Origin: Azospirillum sp. OGB3
Lineage (GTDB): Bacteria > Pseudomonadota > Alphaproteobacteria > Azospirillales > Azospirillaceae
NCBI RefSeq assembly: GCF_014192915.1
Contig: NZ_JACHYN010000002.1
Span: 620,001 to 684,000, forward strand
DNA length: 64,000 bases
Reading direction: 5' to 3'
The notes under the pieces were generated by a model. That model was given only the letters and a program-made list of their open reading frames with translations, was not told where the DNA came from and ran no database searches. The translations under genes and the position numbers were made by a program. Positions 7,347 to 18,064 of this stretch are shown here, piece by piece (position 1 is the first letter of the stretch; every line of letters begins with the position of its first letter).

Positions 7347-9422
7347 TCAATCCATGAGCCGTGGCCATGAGCCGGTCAGGCGGCCGTAGCCCGCCGACAC
7401 CGACGCATCGTAAAGGGGCAATGGCTGGCGCAGCCGTTGCCCCGCGTCGCGTCCGAGGGTGCGGACGGCGGTCGCCAGCCGTCCGTCCGGCGGCCAGGAG
7501 CCGCCGGGGCTGAAGGGCACCGTCAGCGCGATCCCCTGCTTCAGACGGCCGCCGTAGCGGCTCTGCGCGCCCTCCGGCCCCTCGGTCCAGGTGACCTGGG
7601 CGGACAGTTGAACGCCGCCGTCGAAGGCGCGCATCAGTTCCAGCGTGCCGCCCCAGTCCCCGCCGAGATAACGGCCCAGCCGCAGCACGCCCGTGGTGGC
7701 GGCGCCCGGCGCCTCCCAGTAAACACTGGCGTGGCCGGTGTTCCGCCCACTTTCCGGGGCAAGGCGCAGCGCGTCGTCGGGCGGACGCTTCCACACGCGG
7801 TTGAGGTCGAGCCCGAGCGCCCAGCGCGCCGCCAGGGGGCGGTACAGCGCCTCGCCGCCCAGCCCTCCGAACATCTCCTCGAAATGGCCGACGGACAGGC
7901 GCGTGCTCCAGCGTTCGGCGGGCGCGGTCAGCCACGCCGCGTACAGCCGCTCGACCGCGGCGAGGCGGTCGGCGTAGAGCGGCAGGTCGCTGCGCACCGG
8001 CTCGGCCGCCGGGATGGCGTTGGTGTCGAGAAGGTGGAGGTTGTGGCTGACGTTCACCCGCAGACCGCTGCCGAGCACCAGCCCGCGCAGCGGTTCCGCC
8101 GTCAGCACGGCGTCGGCGTAGGTCCGCTGCACCAAGGGCGCGCTCTGCTCGAACAGGCTGGCCTCGACGGTCGGGACGACGGTCGGGGCGAGCCGCGTCG
8201 TCCAGTCCGGCGGGGGGCCGGCGGAGCGGTCCACGCGGGCGGTGCGCCAGATCTCCTCGGGGCTGCCGCGCTTGACGGCGGCCTGCTCCACGGCGCGGCG
8301 CGACAGGGTGACGGCGGTCCCGTCCAAGCCGGCGCCGCCGGTGGTGACGGTCAGCCACTCGACCTCTGGCGGAGCGCCATCGGCCAGCAGGCGGGCGGCG
8401 CGTCCCACTTCCCGTGCCAAGGGAGCGGTGCCTGCCCCCGCCGGGTCCAGCCACAGCGCGGCGTGGTCACCCGTAATCAGCGCGGAGCGGGCGGGCAGCC
8501 GGTGAAGCCGGGCCAGGGCCGCGATGTCCGACGCGGGCAGCGCGGCATCCGGCGCAGCCGGGCGGGCGCCGACCACGGGCGGCGGCGTGAGCGCGGTGGC
8601 TTCTCCTTCCTCCCGCGGGTCGAAGCGTGCGGCGAGGCGCAGCATGGCGCGCGAACCCTGCTCGACCCCGGCCCCCAACTCCAGCCAATTCCAGGGACGG
8701 TAGGCCAGACCGGCGTTCAGCGGCAGGCCGGGCTGGAAGTTCGGGTCGTCCTGCTGTTGGGCGCGGAAGCTGTCGGCGCTGTATTCCAGCTTGACGCTGA
8801 GCCCCTCCAGCGGCGTGTGCCACTCGACGCCGCCGAACAGGGCCGCGCGGTCCCCGGTGAACCACGCCTCCGGCCCGCGGGAGGACGCCTTCGCCGGGTC
8901 GCGGTCGCGCTTGAAGCGCCCGCCGAGGAAGCGCAGCGGGTTGCGGACGTGCCCATAGTCGCCGAGCCCGCCCCAGCCGATGCCCAGACTGAGATCGACG
9001 TCCCACCAGCGCCGCGACGCGACCAAATACTCCCCCGCGAAACGGCCCTTGCCCGGCAGGTCCAAACCGCTGCCGGTAACGTCGCGCCCGCCGACCGCCA
9101 GCGCCGGCCACCACGGTCCTTCGCGCAGCAGGCGCAGCTTGGCGTCCACCCCCGGCTCGCTGAGGCCGTGCCAGCTCGGGTAGGTGCTGTCGCGGAGGGT
9201 GACCTCAAGGCCGGGAAGGAGCTGCGCCCCGGCGAAGACATGCCGGTGCAGGCCACCGAGAGCGGTCAATCCCACGGTGACGGTGCCGTCCGGCATGCCC
9301 CGCGCGGTCGGTGTCTGAAGCAGCCCAACGGCTCCCCAGTCGGACAGGGTCGCCTCAAGCCCCTCCGCCCGAGCGGGCAGGGCAGCGAAGGACAGCGCCA
9401 GGACAAGGAGAACGCGATTCAC
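7347..9422 (-). CDS. YjbH-domain outer-membrane protein (exopolysaccharide-related)
   Basis: A 691-residue envelope protein of the YjbH/WbfB type, a predicted outer-membrane beta-barrel linked in other bacteria to exopolysaccharide secretion. It has a signal peptide (residues 1-19, ending ARAEG). The family hallmark follows (SDWGAVGLLQTPTARGMPDGTVTVG), then many alternating hydrophobic strands, and a C-terminal barrel segment ending SAGYGRLTGSWP. The start is GTG at 9422; no strong ribosome site is visible. In enterobacteria yjbH lies in a yjbEFGH operon, but here it stands alone, followed by the convergent PepSY-like gene. It lies next to a palindromic repeat unit (9493-9631). Confidence 0.85.
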   Translation of the reverse strand: MNRVLLVLALSFAALPARAEGLEATLSDWGAVGLLQTPTARGMPDGTVTVGLTALGGLHRHVFAGAQLLPGLEVTLRDSTYPSWHGLSEPGVDAKLRLLREGPWWPALAVGGRDVTGSGLDLPGKGRFAGEYLVASRRWWDVDLSLGIGWGGLGDYGHVRNPLRFLGGRFKRDRDPAKASSRGPEAWFTGDRAALFGGVEWHTPLEGLSVKLEYSADSFRAQQQDDPNFQPGLPLNAGLAYRPWNWLELGAGVEQGSRAMLRLAARFDPREEGEATALTPPPVVGARPAAPDAALPASDIAALARLHRLPARSALITGDHAALWLDPAGAGTAPLAREVGRAARLLADGAPPEVEWLTVTTGGAGLDGTAVTLSRRAVEQAAVKRGSPEEIWRTARVDRSAGPPPDWTTRLAPTVVPTVEASLFEQSAPLVQRTYADAVLTAEPLRGLVLGSGLRVNVSHNLHLLDTNAIPAAEPVRSDLPLYADRLAAVERLYAAWLTAPAERWSTRLSVGHFEEMFGGLGGEALYRPLAARWALGLDLNRVWKRPPDDALRLAPESGRNTGHASVYWEAPGAATTGVLRLGRYLGGDWGGTLELMRAFDGGVQLSAQVTWTEGPEGAQSRYGGRLKQGIALTVPFSPGGSWPPDGRLATAVRTLGRDAGQRLRQPLPLYDASVSAGYGRLTGSWPRLMD

Positions 9423-9492
9423 GCCATGGTGGAGATGGTCGGGAGGAATTCCCGATCCATGGCATTTTCATGCGTATGAATGCAACCTTTAT

Positions 9493-9631
9493 CCCTCTCC
9501 CGCCCCGGGAGAGGGTGGCCCGTAGGGCCGGGTGAGGGTAGCGCGAGGAGCAAAGCACTGATTCGTGCCGGCACCCTCACCCTTCCCACGCCTGCGGCGC
9601 GGGCTCCTCCCTCTCCCGGGGCGGGAGAGGG
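9493..9631. repeat. palindromic repeat unit (same arms as the ruvC element), non-coding
   Basis: Two inverted arms surround a short core. The left arm (9493-9538) is 46 bp and differs at one position from the arm at 61061-61106. The right arm (9574-9631) ends in the same outer hairpin, CCCTCTCCC with its complement around a 5-nt loop, but its inner part differs. Each left arm folds into two hairpins of 9 and 5 bp. The core is about 35 bases and carries no gene. It lies between the genes for the YjbH protein and the GcvR-like protein, both on the minus strand. Confidence 0.9.
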
Positions 9632-9643
9632 AACTCGGGAGCG

Positions 9644-10168
9644 CTACAGCGCCTCGGCGACGCAGGTCAGGCCCATCGTCTCCGCGGTGTTGGCGACGGC
9701 GGACAGGCAGGTGCCGGAGCGCTCCGGCGGGATCGACACGGCGAAGCGGATGACGTAGCGCCCGCCTTCCCGTTCCGGCAGGGTCTGGGCGTCGAGCCGG
9801 ACGATGTTCGCCTCGAACTGGGTGAAGATCTCCGACAAACGGGCGATCAGGCCCGGCTGGTCGCCGCCCGACACCTCGACGCGGTGGGAGATGCGGGCGA
9901 GCGGACCGGGGTTGGGATCGAAGTCGAAGGGCGTGACCTTGATCTGCGCGCCAGCCAGCTCGGGCAGGCTGGCCAGCCCCTCCTGCACCTCCCCGATGGG
10001 GACGCCGTCCGGCAGTTCGCAAACCGCCGAGAACTCCGCCCCGGACCCCATCACCGCGAAGGTCGCGTCGCGCAGGTTGGCCCCCAGCCCGAACAGATGG
10101 CCGGTGACCGCGGAGACGAGACCGACGCGGTCGGGGCAAAAGGTCGAAACCAGCGCGAGGGACGACAC
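9644..10168 (-). CDS. GcvR-like double ACT-domain regulator
   Basis: A 174-residue protein made of two ACT domains (about residues 3-75 and 88-165), with CPDRVGLVSAVTGHLFGLGANLRDA in the first and DQPGLIARLSEIFTQFEANIVRLDAQT in the second. This layout matches GcvR, which in E. coli binds glycine and controls GcvA at the glycine cleavage operon. GTG 10168 is chosen because GGAGG lies 8 bases upstream; the TTG at 10174 is too close to it. The gcv operon is 26 kb away and has a glycine riboswitch, and no gcvA homologue is visible, so the role in this organism is uncertain. It might act on another amino-acid pathway. Confidence 0.82.
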   Translation of the reverse strand: MSSLALVSTFCPDRVGLVSAVTGHLFGLGANLRDATFAVMGSGAEFSAVCELPDGVPIGEVQEGLASLPELAGAQIKVTPFDFDPNPGPLARISHRVEVSGGDQPGLIARLSEIFTQFEANIVRLDAQTLPEREGGRYVIRFAVSIPPERSGTCLSAVANTAETMGLTCVAEAL

Positions 10169-10210
10169 GGGCAAAACCTCCGATGCGGGAAAGGAAAGCG
10201 GTGGTGACGT

Positions 10211-11644
10211 TCAGGCCGCCGTGCCGCCCACGGTCAGGCCGTCCAGGCGCAGGGTCGGCTGGCCGACGCCCACGGGAACGCCCTGGCCGTCCTTGCCGCA
10301 GGTGCCGACACCCGGGTCGAGCTTGGTGTCGTTGCCGATCATCGACACGCGGGTCAGGCTGTCCGGGCCGTTGCCGATCAGGGTCGCGCCCTTCACCGCC
10401 GGGCCGAGCTTGCCGTCCTCGATCAGGTAGGCCTCGTTGGCGGAAAAGACGAACTTGCCGCTGGTGATGTCCACCTGCCCGCCGCCGAAGTTCTTGGCGT
10501 AGAGCCCCTTCTTGACCGACTTGATGATCTCCTCCGGCTCATAGGCGCCGGGGCGCATCACGGTGTTGGTCATGCGCGGCATGGGGTGGCAGGCGAAGCT
10601 CTGGCGGCGCCCGTTGCCGGTCGGGCGCATCCCCATCAGCCGGGCGTTCATGCGGTCCTGCATGTAGCCGACCAGGATGCCGTCCTCGATCAGCGTCGTG
10701 CACTGGCCGGGGGTGCCCTCGTCGTCCACGGTGATCGAGCCGCGGCTGTTCTCGATGGTGCCGTCGTCCACGATGGTCACGCCGGGCGCGGCGATGCGCT
10801 GGCCCATCAGTCCGGCGAAGGCCGAGGTCTTCTTGCGGTTGAAGTCGCCCTCCAGCCCGTGGCCGATGGCCTCGTGCAGCAGGATGCCCGGCCAGCCGTT
10901 GCCGAGAACGACGGTCATCTCCCCAGCCGGGGCCGGAACGGAGGACAGGTTGACCAGAGCGGAGCGCAGCGCCTCGTCCACGAAGGCGCGCCACGTCTCC
11001 GGCCGCATGTAGTGCTCGTAGGTGACGCGTCCGCCGCCGCCGTGGCCGCCCGTTTCCATGCGGTCGCCCTCGGCCACCACGACGGAGACGTTCAGCCGGA
11101 CCAGCGGGCGCAGGTCGGCGACGCGCACCCCGTCGGCGCGGATGATCTGCACCGCCTGCCACTCGCCGCTGATCGAGCAGGAGACCTGCCGCACCCGCGG
11201 GTCCTTGGCGCGGGCGTAGGCGTCGATCTCCGCCAGCAGCTTCACCTTGGCCTCGAAGGGGACCAGGGGCAGGGGGTTGTCGGGGATGTAGAGCGCGCGG
11301 TTGGTGCCGGCGGGCGGCTCGGCGACGGTGCCGGCGTGCCCGGCCTGGACGGCGCGCACCGTCGCGGCGGCGCGGCGGATGGCGTCCTCGGACAGGCTGG
11401 AGGCGTGGGCGAAGCCGGTCGCCTCGTCGGCGATGGCGCGCAGGCCGAAGCCCTGCGTGGTGTCGAAGCTGGCCGCCTTCAGCTTGCCGTCGTCCCAGCC
11501 CAGCGATTCGCTCTGCGAATATTCCAGATACAGTTCGCCATCGTCCGCCCCCCGCAGCGCGTCGGCCACCACCCCCTCGACACGGGAACGGTCCAGGCCG
11601 GCGCGGTTGAAGAACAGATCGTCGGTGACGGCAAGCGCGCTCAT
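10211..11644 (-). CDS. tldD: metalloprotease TldD
   Basis: The TldD subunit of the TldD/TldE (PmbA) zinc protease, known for removing leader peptides and degrading unfolded peptides in the cytoplasm. At 477 residues it has full length. The zinc site HEAIGHG is at residues 257-263 (His257, Glu258 and His262), and the conserved C-terminal GGGQVDITSGKFVF and GVGTCGKDGQGVPVGVGQPT are present. ATG 11644 is chosen because GGAG lies close upstream. No pmbA lies nearby. The gene ends 43 bases from the GcvR-like gene and reads in the same direction. Confidence 0.95.
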   Translation of the reverse strand: MSALAVTDDLFFNRAGLDRSRVEGVVADALRGADDGELYLEYSQSESLGWDDGKLKAASFDTTQGFGLRAIADEATGFAHASSLSEDAIRRAAATVRAVQAGHAGTVAEPPAGTNRALYIPDNPLPLVPFEAKVKLLAEIDAYARAKDPRVRQVSCSISGEWQAVQIIRADGVRVADLRPLVRLNVSVVVAEGDRMETGGHGGGGRVTYEHYMRPETWRAFVDEALRSALVNLSSVPAPAGEMTVVLGNGWPGILLHEAIGHGLEGDFNRKKTSAFAGLMGQRIAAPGVTIVDDGTIENSRGSITVDDEGTPGQCTTLIEDGILVGYMQDRMNARLMGMRPTGNGRRQSFACHPMPRMTNTVMRPGAYEPEEIIKSVKKGLYAKNFGGGQVDITSGKFVFSANEAYLIEDGKLGPAVKGATLIGNGPDSLTRVSMIGNDTKLDPGVGTCGKDGQGVPVGVGQPTLRLDGLTVGGTAA

Positions 11645-11814
11645 GGGGACTCCGGGGTATCGGTCTATCGTAGGACAACGATGCGGCACCGGCGCTCTCG
11701 CACCCGCACGCGCGATGTGGTCTAAAGATCAGACTTATAGTGTGGCGACGGGCGGCCCATCCGGCAAGGCTCGTCGTCCATGGGCGGAAGGGGCTCGGAA
11801 GGGGAATGGCCGCG

Positions 11815-13176
11815 ATGACCGACGACGCGCTGGCGATGGGCCGCACCGGCAACGGGGACGCCGGCCGCTCCCTGGCCCACCCCCTGAAGAACCACGCCCT
11901 GCGCGTGACCCTGACCAACGAGGTGCACACCCGCCCGCCGGAGGTCTTGTCCACCCCGGTGCGCGCCACCATGCTGGCGATGCTGTCGGGGGAGGGCGCG
12001 TCGGAGGCCGACCGGCTGCATCTTGAGAAGCTGTGCGATTGGGCCGGCGTGCCGCGCCCGCCCGCCGGGGCCACCCATTACAGCGGCTCCTTCGGCAGCT
12101 TCCGCCTGAAGTGGGAGCGGCACACCGAATTCTCCACCTGGACCGTCTTCCGCCCCAACGCCGCCGCTCCGGCGGGCGTGCTGGTCGATCCCTTCCTGGA
12201 GCCGGCGCTGAACGCGGTGCCCAAGGAATGGCTGGCCGGGCTGCCGGGCGAGCTGATGGTCGGCGTCCATGTCGCGGTGCTCGACGCCGAATCGCCGGAG
12301 CCTTCGGCCAACATGCTGGCGGCGATGTTCGGCTCGCCGAGCTACATCGGCACGCGCATCTCCGGGCGGGCGGCGACGGCCTGGACCGACTTCCGCATCC
12401 ACGGCGACGGCTTCTCGCGCATCCTGATCGCCGACCACGCGATGACCGCCAACCAGGCGGGCCGCGTCGTGCAGCGCCTGCTGGAGATCGAGACCTACCG
12501 GGTGATGGCGCTGCTGGCGCTGCCGGTGGCGCGCGGCGTGCTGCCGCGCATCGGCCCGATCGAGGCCGATCTGGCCGACCTGACCACCCGCATCGCCACC
12601 CTGCGCGGGCTGGACGACGAGCGCGAACTGCTCGACCGGCTGACCCTGCTGGCCGCCCAGACCGAGCAGATCGCGGCGGAAACCGCCTACCGCTTCGGCG
12701 CGGCGCGGGCCTACTACAACCTCGTGGAAAAGCGCATCGTCGAGCTGCGCGAGATCCGCATCGAGGGGCTGCCCACGGTGGGCGAGTTCATGGACCGCCG
12801 CCTCGCCCCGGCGATCCGCACCTGCGAGGCGGTGGAATCGCGCCTGCAGGCGCTGTCCCAGCGTGTGGCCCGCGCCAGCGACCTGCTGCGCACCCGCGTG
12901 GAGATCGCCGTGGAGGGGCAGAACGCCGAGCTTCTCCTCTCCATGGACAAGCGGGCGCAGCTCCAGCTCCGCCTGCAGGAGACGGTGGAGGGGCTGTCGG
13001 TGGTGGCGATCAGCTACTACCTCGTCGGCATCGTCGGCTACGCCGCCAAGGGGCTGAAGGGACTCGGGATGAAGGTCGATCCCGACCTGCTCGTCGGGCT
13101 GATGATTCCCATCGTCATCGCCTTCGTCTGGTCCGGCGTGCGCCGAATCCGCAAGGTCATCACCAGCGGGCACTGA
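11815..13176 (+). CDS. DUF3422 family membrane protein
   Basis: Function unknown. The 453-residue product has an N-terminal soluble region with the family signature LTNEVHTRPPE and THYSGSFGSFRLKWERHTEF (about residues 25-115). A long helical, probably coiled-coil middle follows (about 255-405). Two C-terminal membrane helices are present (VVAISYYLVGIVGYAAKG and LLVGLMIPIVIAFVWSG). ATG 11815 has GGAAGGGG 10 bases upstream; ATG 11806 is also possible but lies too close to that site. It is divergent from tldD, and the cytochrome oxidase operon begins about 480 bases downstream. Confidence 0.88.
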   Translation: MTDDALAMGRTGNGDAGRSLAHPLKNHALRVTLTNEVHTRPPEVLSTPVRATMLAMLSGEGASEADRLHLEKLCDWAGVPRPPAGATHYSGSFGSFRLKWERHTEFSTWTVFRPNAAAPAGVLVDPFLEPALNAVPKEWLAGLPGELMVGVHVAVLDAESPEPSANMLAAMFGSPSYIGTRISGRAATAWTDFRIHGDGFSRILIADHAMTANQAGRVVQRLLEIETYRVMALLALPVARGVLPRIGPIEADLADLTTRIATLRGLDDERELLDRLTLLAAQTEQIAAETAYRFGAARAYYNLVEKRIVELREIRIEGLPTVGEFMDRRLAPAIRTCEAVESRLQALSQRVARASDLLRTRVEIAVEGQNAELLLSMDKRAQLQLRLQETVEGLSVVAISYYLVGIVGYAAKGLKGLGMKVDPDLLVGLMIPIVIAFVWSGVRRIRKVITSGH

Positions 13177-13297
13177 CGGCGCCGGGGATTTCCGTTCTAA
13201 CACGGTGGTGGGTTACCGCAGCGCAAACGGCGACCGGATGGCGCCGTCCGCGCAAGGTCGCTTGCGTCCCACACCAGGGACGTGCAAGCCTAAAAAC

Positions 13298-13327
13298 TTG
13301 ATTTTCCGAGACAATTCGCTGTACCAT
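13298..13327 (+). promoter_or_regulatory. candidate promoter of the cox operon
   Basis: TTGATT at 13298-13303 is followed after 18 bases by TACCAT at 13322-13327. The predicted start falls in the inverted repeat at 13332-13350. This is the best sigma-70-type match in the interval but it is not strong. Confidence 0.4.
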
Positions 13328-13331
13328 CAAA

Positions 13332-13350
13332 CTGCGACAGCTTGTCGCAG
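13332..13350. promoter_or_regulatory. perfect inverted repeat CTGCGACA-GCT-TGTCGCAG, candidate operator
   Basis: Eight-bp arms with a 3-nt spacer sit at the predicted start of the cox transcript. The core GCGAC, 5 bases, GTCGC agrees with the RegA/ActR/RegR redox-regulator pattern except at the central TT. Those regulators are known to control terminal oxidases in alphaproteobacteria. A short RNA hairpin is the alternative reading. Confidence 0.45.
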
Positions 13351-13658
13351 TGCGAAGCCGATACGGAAACTCAACTTCTGTTCTGATGTGGGCTTGAAAC
13401 CGGCATTGCGCTTATGTCCTTCGTGTAGGGACACCTGACTTGTACCCAAGCGCAGTGCAGGGTTAAGCTCGCGCTGCGGGGACCGTGCCACCCACAAACG
13501 GCACGATCCCTGCATAGACCGGCACCGTCGCAACGCCCGGACGCGCAACCGCCCGACAGGGGTGGAACGCACCAGGGAAACAGGGGCGAAGGCGGGTCCG
13601 GCGGGAAGGGACGACCGCTGTCCGCGACCGTGGGCGGCGGGTAACGAAGAGGGTGGGG

Positions 13659-14519
13659 ATGAAGACGCAGACCCTGAACGCTGCCGTTCTGGCGGCGCTG
13701 ACATCTTTGTGTGGATTTGCCGCGACCGGTTCCGCCGCCGAACCCCACCCCTGGCAATTGGGGCTTCAGGAGGCGGCCACCCCGGTCAAGCACGCCATGG
13801 ACTCCTTCCACGACCTGCTGACGGTGATCATCGTCGCCATCGTCATTTTCGTGGCGGGCCTGCTGGCCTGGGTGGCGCTGCGCTTCAACGCCAAGAAGAA
13901 CGCCGTGCCGTCCACGACCTCGCACCACACGGTGCTGGAGATCGCCTGGACGGTCATTCCGGTCATCATCCTGATCGTCATCGCGGTGCCCTCCTTCAAG
14001 CTGCTCTACCAGGCGGAGCGGGTGCCGGAGTCGGAGATGACGATCAAAGTCACCGGGCGGCAGTGGTACTGGGACTACGAGTATCCCGACCACGGCAACA
14101 TCGCCTTCTCCAGCTACATGATCCAGGATTCGGAGCTTAAGCCCGGCCAGAAGCGCCTGCTGGAGGTCGACAACCGCGTGATCCTGCCGGTCGGCACGAC
14201 CGTGCGCGTGCTGGTCACCGCGGGCGACGTCATCCATTCCTGGGCGGTGCCGAGCTTCGGCGTGAAGAAGGACGCCGTGCCGGGCCGCGCCAACGAGACC
14301 TGGCTGCGGATCGAGAAGGAAGGCGTCTATTACGGCCAGTGTTCCGAGATCTGCGGCGTCAACCACGCCTTCATGCCGATCGCGGTCGAGGCCGTGTCGA
14401 AGGAGGCCTTCAACCAGTGGGTCGAGAAGGCCAAGACCGCTTACGGGACCCCCGACACCAAGCGCGACGTCGCCCAAATGCCATCCGCTGGGCTGCCGTC
14501 CGCCGGGGCCGTCCAGTAA
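13659..14519 (+). CDS. coxB: cytochrome c oxidase subunit II
   Basis: Carries the CuA centre that accepts electrons from cytochrome c in the aa3-type terminal oxidase. The 286-residue protein has a signal peptide (residues 1-26), two membrane helices (about 48-70 and 90-112) and a periplasmic cupredoxin domain. The aromatic motif GRQWYWDYEYPDHG and the CuA ligands in YYGQCSEICGVNHAFMP (two Cys, His, Met) are present. ATG 13659 has a GAGGGTGGGG site before it; GTG 13653 is an alternative. It is the first gene of the cox operon. Confidence 0.97.
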   Translation: MKTQTLNAAVLAALTSLCGFAATGSAAEPHPWQLGLQEAATPVKHAMDSFHDLLTVIIVAIVIFVAGLLAWVALRFNAKKNAVPSTTSHHTVLEIAWTVIPVIILIVIAVPSFKLLYQAERVPESEMTIKVTGRQWYWDYEYPDHGNIAFSSYMIQDSELKPGQKRLLEVDNRVILPVGTTVRVLVTAGDVIHSWAVPSFGVKKDAVPGRANETWLRIEKEGVYYGQCSEICGVNHAFMPIAVEAVSKEAFNQWVEKAKTAYGTPDTKRDVAQMPSAGLPSAGAVQ

Positions 14520-16199
<1,680 letters not shown>

Positions 16200-16265
16200 C
16201 CATCGGTTGTGACCATGACGCCGGAGGTGCCTGGGAGGCTCCCTCCGGCCGGAGGATAGTGAAGT

Positions 16266-17195
16266 ATGACGGACCTGAGCATTGAACGGGTCTCGACAGG
16301 TCCGGTCTCCGGATCGACGCCGGGTGACTACATCGAGCTGCTGAAGCCGCGGGTGATGTCGCTCGTGGTGTTCACCGGGCTTGCCGGCATTGTGCTGGCG
16401 CCCGGCCACATCCACCCCGTGCTGGCGGCGGTGGCGGTGCTGTGCATCGCGGTCGGGGCCGGTGCCTCGGGCGCCATCAACATGTGGTACGACCGCGACA
16501 TCGACGCGGTGATGTCGCGCACCATCCGCCGCCCGATCCCGTCGGGGCGGGTGGAGCCGGAGAACGCGCTGGCTTTCGGGGTGATCCTGGCGGCGGCGTC
16601 GGTCGTGGTGATGGGGCTGGCGGTCAACTGGGCGGCCTCGGCGCTGCTGGCGATGACCATCGGCTTCTACGTCTTCATCTACACCATGTGGCTGAAGCGG
16701 CGGACGCCGCAGAACATCGTGATCGGCGGCGCGGCCGGCGCCTTCCCGCCGATGATCGGCTGGGCGGCGGTTACGGGCGGTGTGGAATTGCCCTCCATCC
16801 TGCTGTTCCTGCTGATCTTCCTGTGGACGCCGCCGCATTTCTGGGCGCTGGCGCTGTTCCGCAACGGCGACTACACGCGCGCCGGGGTGCCGATGATGCC
16901 GGTGGTCGCCGGCCCGGACGCCACCAAGCGGCAGATGCTGGCCTACACGCTGGTCCTGCTGCCGGTCGCCGTGGCGCCGTACTTCCTGGGCATCGGCGGT
17001 CTTGCCTATCTGATCGGGTCGAGCCTGCTTGGCGCCTTCTTCGTGCTGTGCGCGGTCCGCGTGCTGCGCGCCACCGACGACAAGCCGGCCAAGCAGATGT
17101 TCGGCTTCTCGATCCTCTACCTGTTCCTGCTGTTCGCCCTGCTGATGGGCGAGCATCTGGTGACCGGAATCCTGACGACCGGAGGCGGGGCATGA
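16266..17195 (+). CDS. ctaB: protoheme IX farnesyltransferase (haem O synthase)
   Basis: UbiA-type membrane prenyltransferase that converts haem b to haem O, the first step to the haem a of the oxidase. The 309-residue protein has about eight membrane helices. The Asp-rich [23 protein letters not shown] motif binds farnesyl diphosphate, and the second motif [15 protein letters not shown] is present. It is the third gene of the cox operon, and its stop overlaps the next small gene (ATGA). Confidence 0.97.
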   Translation: MTDLSIERVSTGPVSGSTPGDYIELLKPRVMSLVVFTGLAGIVLAPGHIHPVLAAVAVLCIAVGAGASGAINMWYDRDIDAVMSRTIRRPIPSGRVEPENALAFGVILAAASVVVMGLAVNWAASALLAMTIGFYVFIYTMWLKRRTPQNIVIGGAAGAFPPMIGWAAVTGGVELPSILLFLLIFLWTPPHFWALALFRNGDYTRAGVPMMPVVAGPDATKRQMLAYTLVLLPVAVAPYFLGIGGLAYLIGSSLLGAFFVLCAVRVLRATDDKPAKQMFGFSILYLFLLFALLMGEHLVTGILTTGGGA

Positions 17196-17326
17196 CGATC
17201 ATGGATGAATCTTACGAGGAACGCCGCAAGCGGCTGCGCGGGCGCAACTACGCGGTCCTGGCCGCGCTGATCGGGCTGGTGGTGATGTTCTACGTCATCA
17301 CCCTGGTGCGGATGGGCGGACACTGA
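17192..17326 (+). CDS. 44-residue CoxF-like membrane protein
   Basis: A very small protein with a charged N-terminus ([20 protein letters not shown]) and one membrane helix ([19 protein letters not shown]). It starts inside the ctaB stop codon (ATGA), so translation is coupled. Similar short proteins sit between ctaB and ctaG in many alphaproteobacterial cox operons and are called CoxF or oxidase assembly factor. The precise role is not known to me. Confidence 0.85.
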   Translation: MTIMDESYEERRKRLRGRNYAVLAALIGLVVMFYVITLVRMGGH

Positions 17327-17371
17327 CCACGGGACGTTGAGCGGACAAACGGCAGGGGAGGAAGCGGCGCC

Positions 17372-17995
17372 ATGAAGGACCGGCCAGACGGCGACAAAGG
17401 GCTCCGGCGGAAGAACCGCCTGTTCATGGCGGGGCTGTTCGGCCTCGTCTTCGGGATGGTCGGGCTGGCCTACGCCTCGGTGCCGCTCTACGCGCTGTTC
17501 TGTCAGGTGACCGGCTTCGGCGGCACCACCCAGCGGGCCGACGCCGCGCCGGCGCGGCAGGTCGACCGCGTCATCAAGGTCCGCTTCAACGCCGACGTGA
17601 ACCAGTCGCTGCCCTGGCGCTTCAAGCCGGAACAGAAGGAGCTGACGGTGAAGCTGGGCGAGATGGGGCTGGCCGCCTATCAGGCCGCCAACCGGGTCGA
17701 CCGGCCCACCGTGGGCACCGCGCTCTACAACGTTACGCCGGACAAGGTCGGCAAGTACTTCAACAAGATCGAGTGCTTCTGCTTCACCGAGCAGGTGCTG
17801 GAGCCCGGGCAGTCGGTGGACATGCCGGTGGCCTTCTTCGTTGATCCGGCCCTGGCCGACGATCCGGCGATGGAGGACGTGACCACCATCACCCTGTCCT
17901 ACACCTTCTTCCGCGCCAAGGACGAGACCCAGGTGCTGGCGCAGCACGCGACGCAGGCCGCGGGTGCGAAAGGCACCGGGACCGCGGCGAACTGA
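17372..17995 (+). CDS. ctaG: cytochrome c oxidase assembly protein CtaG (Cox11)
   Basis: Copper chaperone that delivers copper to the CuB site of subunit I. The 207-residue protein has a charged cytoplasmic start, one membrane anchor (about residues 16-36) and a periplasmic immunoglobulin-like domain. The copper-binding KIECFCFTEQ motif and the typical MPVAFFVDP segment are present. A good GGGAGGAAG ribosome site precedes ATG 17372. Confidence 0.96.
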   Translation: MKDRPDGDKGLRRKNRLFMAGLFGLVFGMVGLAYASVPLYALFCQVTGFGGTTQRADAAPARQVDRVIKVRFNADVNQSLPWRFKPEQKELTVKLGEMGLAAYQAANRVDRPTVGTALYNVTPDKVGKYFNKIECFCFTEQVLEPGQSVDMPVAFFVDPALADDPAMEDVTTITLSYTFFRAKDETQVLAQHATQAAGAKGTGTAAN

Positions 17996-18064
17996 GAACG
18001 CTGTAAAAAAGAGACAGTCTGAACGAAGAAATCGGGCGAAACAAACCGGGGTTGGAAAGAGACG

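Larger units (their letters stand above)
13177..13658. other. long leader region upstream of the cytochrome oxidase operon
   Basis: About 480 bases without a convincing gene. It holds an imperfect hairpin at 13261-13288, a candidate promoter (13298-13327) and a perfect inverted repeat (13332-13350). A transcript from that promoter would have a leader of about 320 bases before coxB, long enough for regulation at the RNA level. I do not recognise a known riboswitch in it. Confidence 0.5.
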
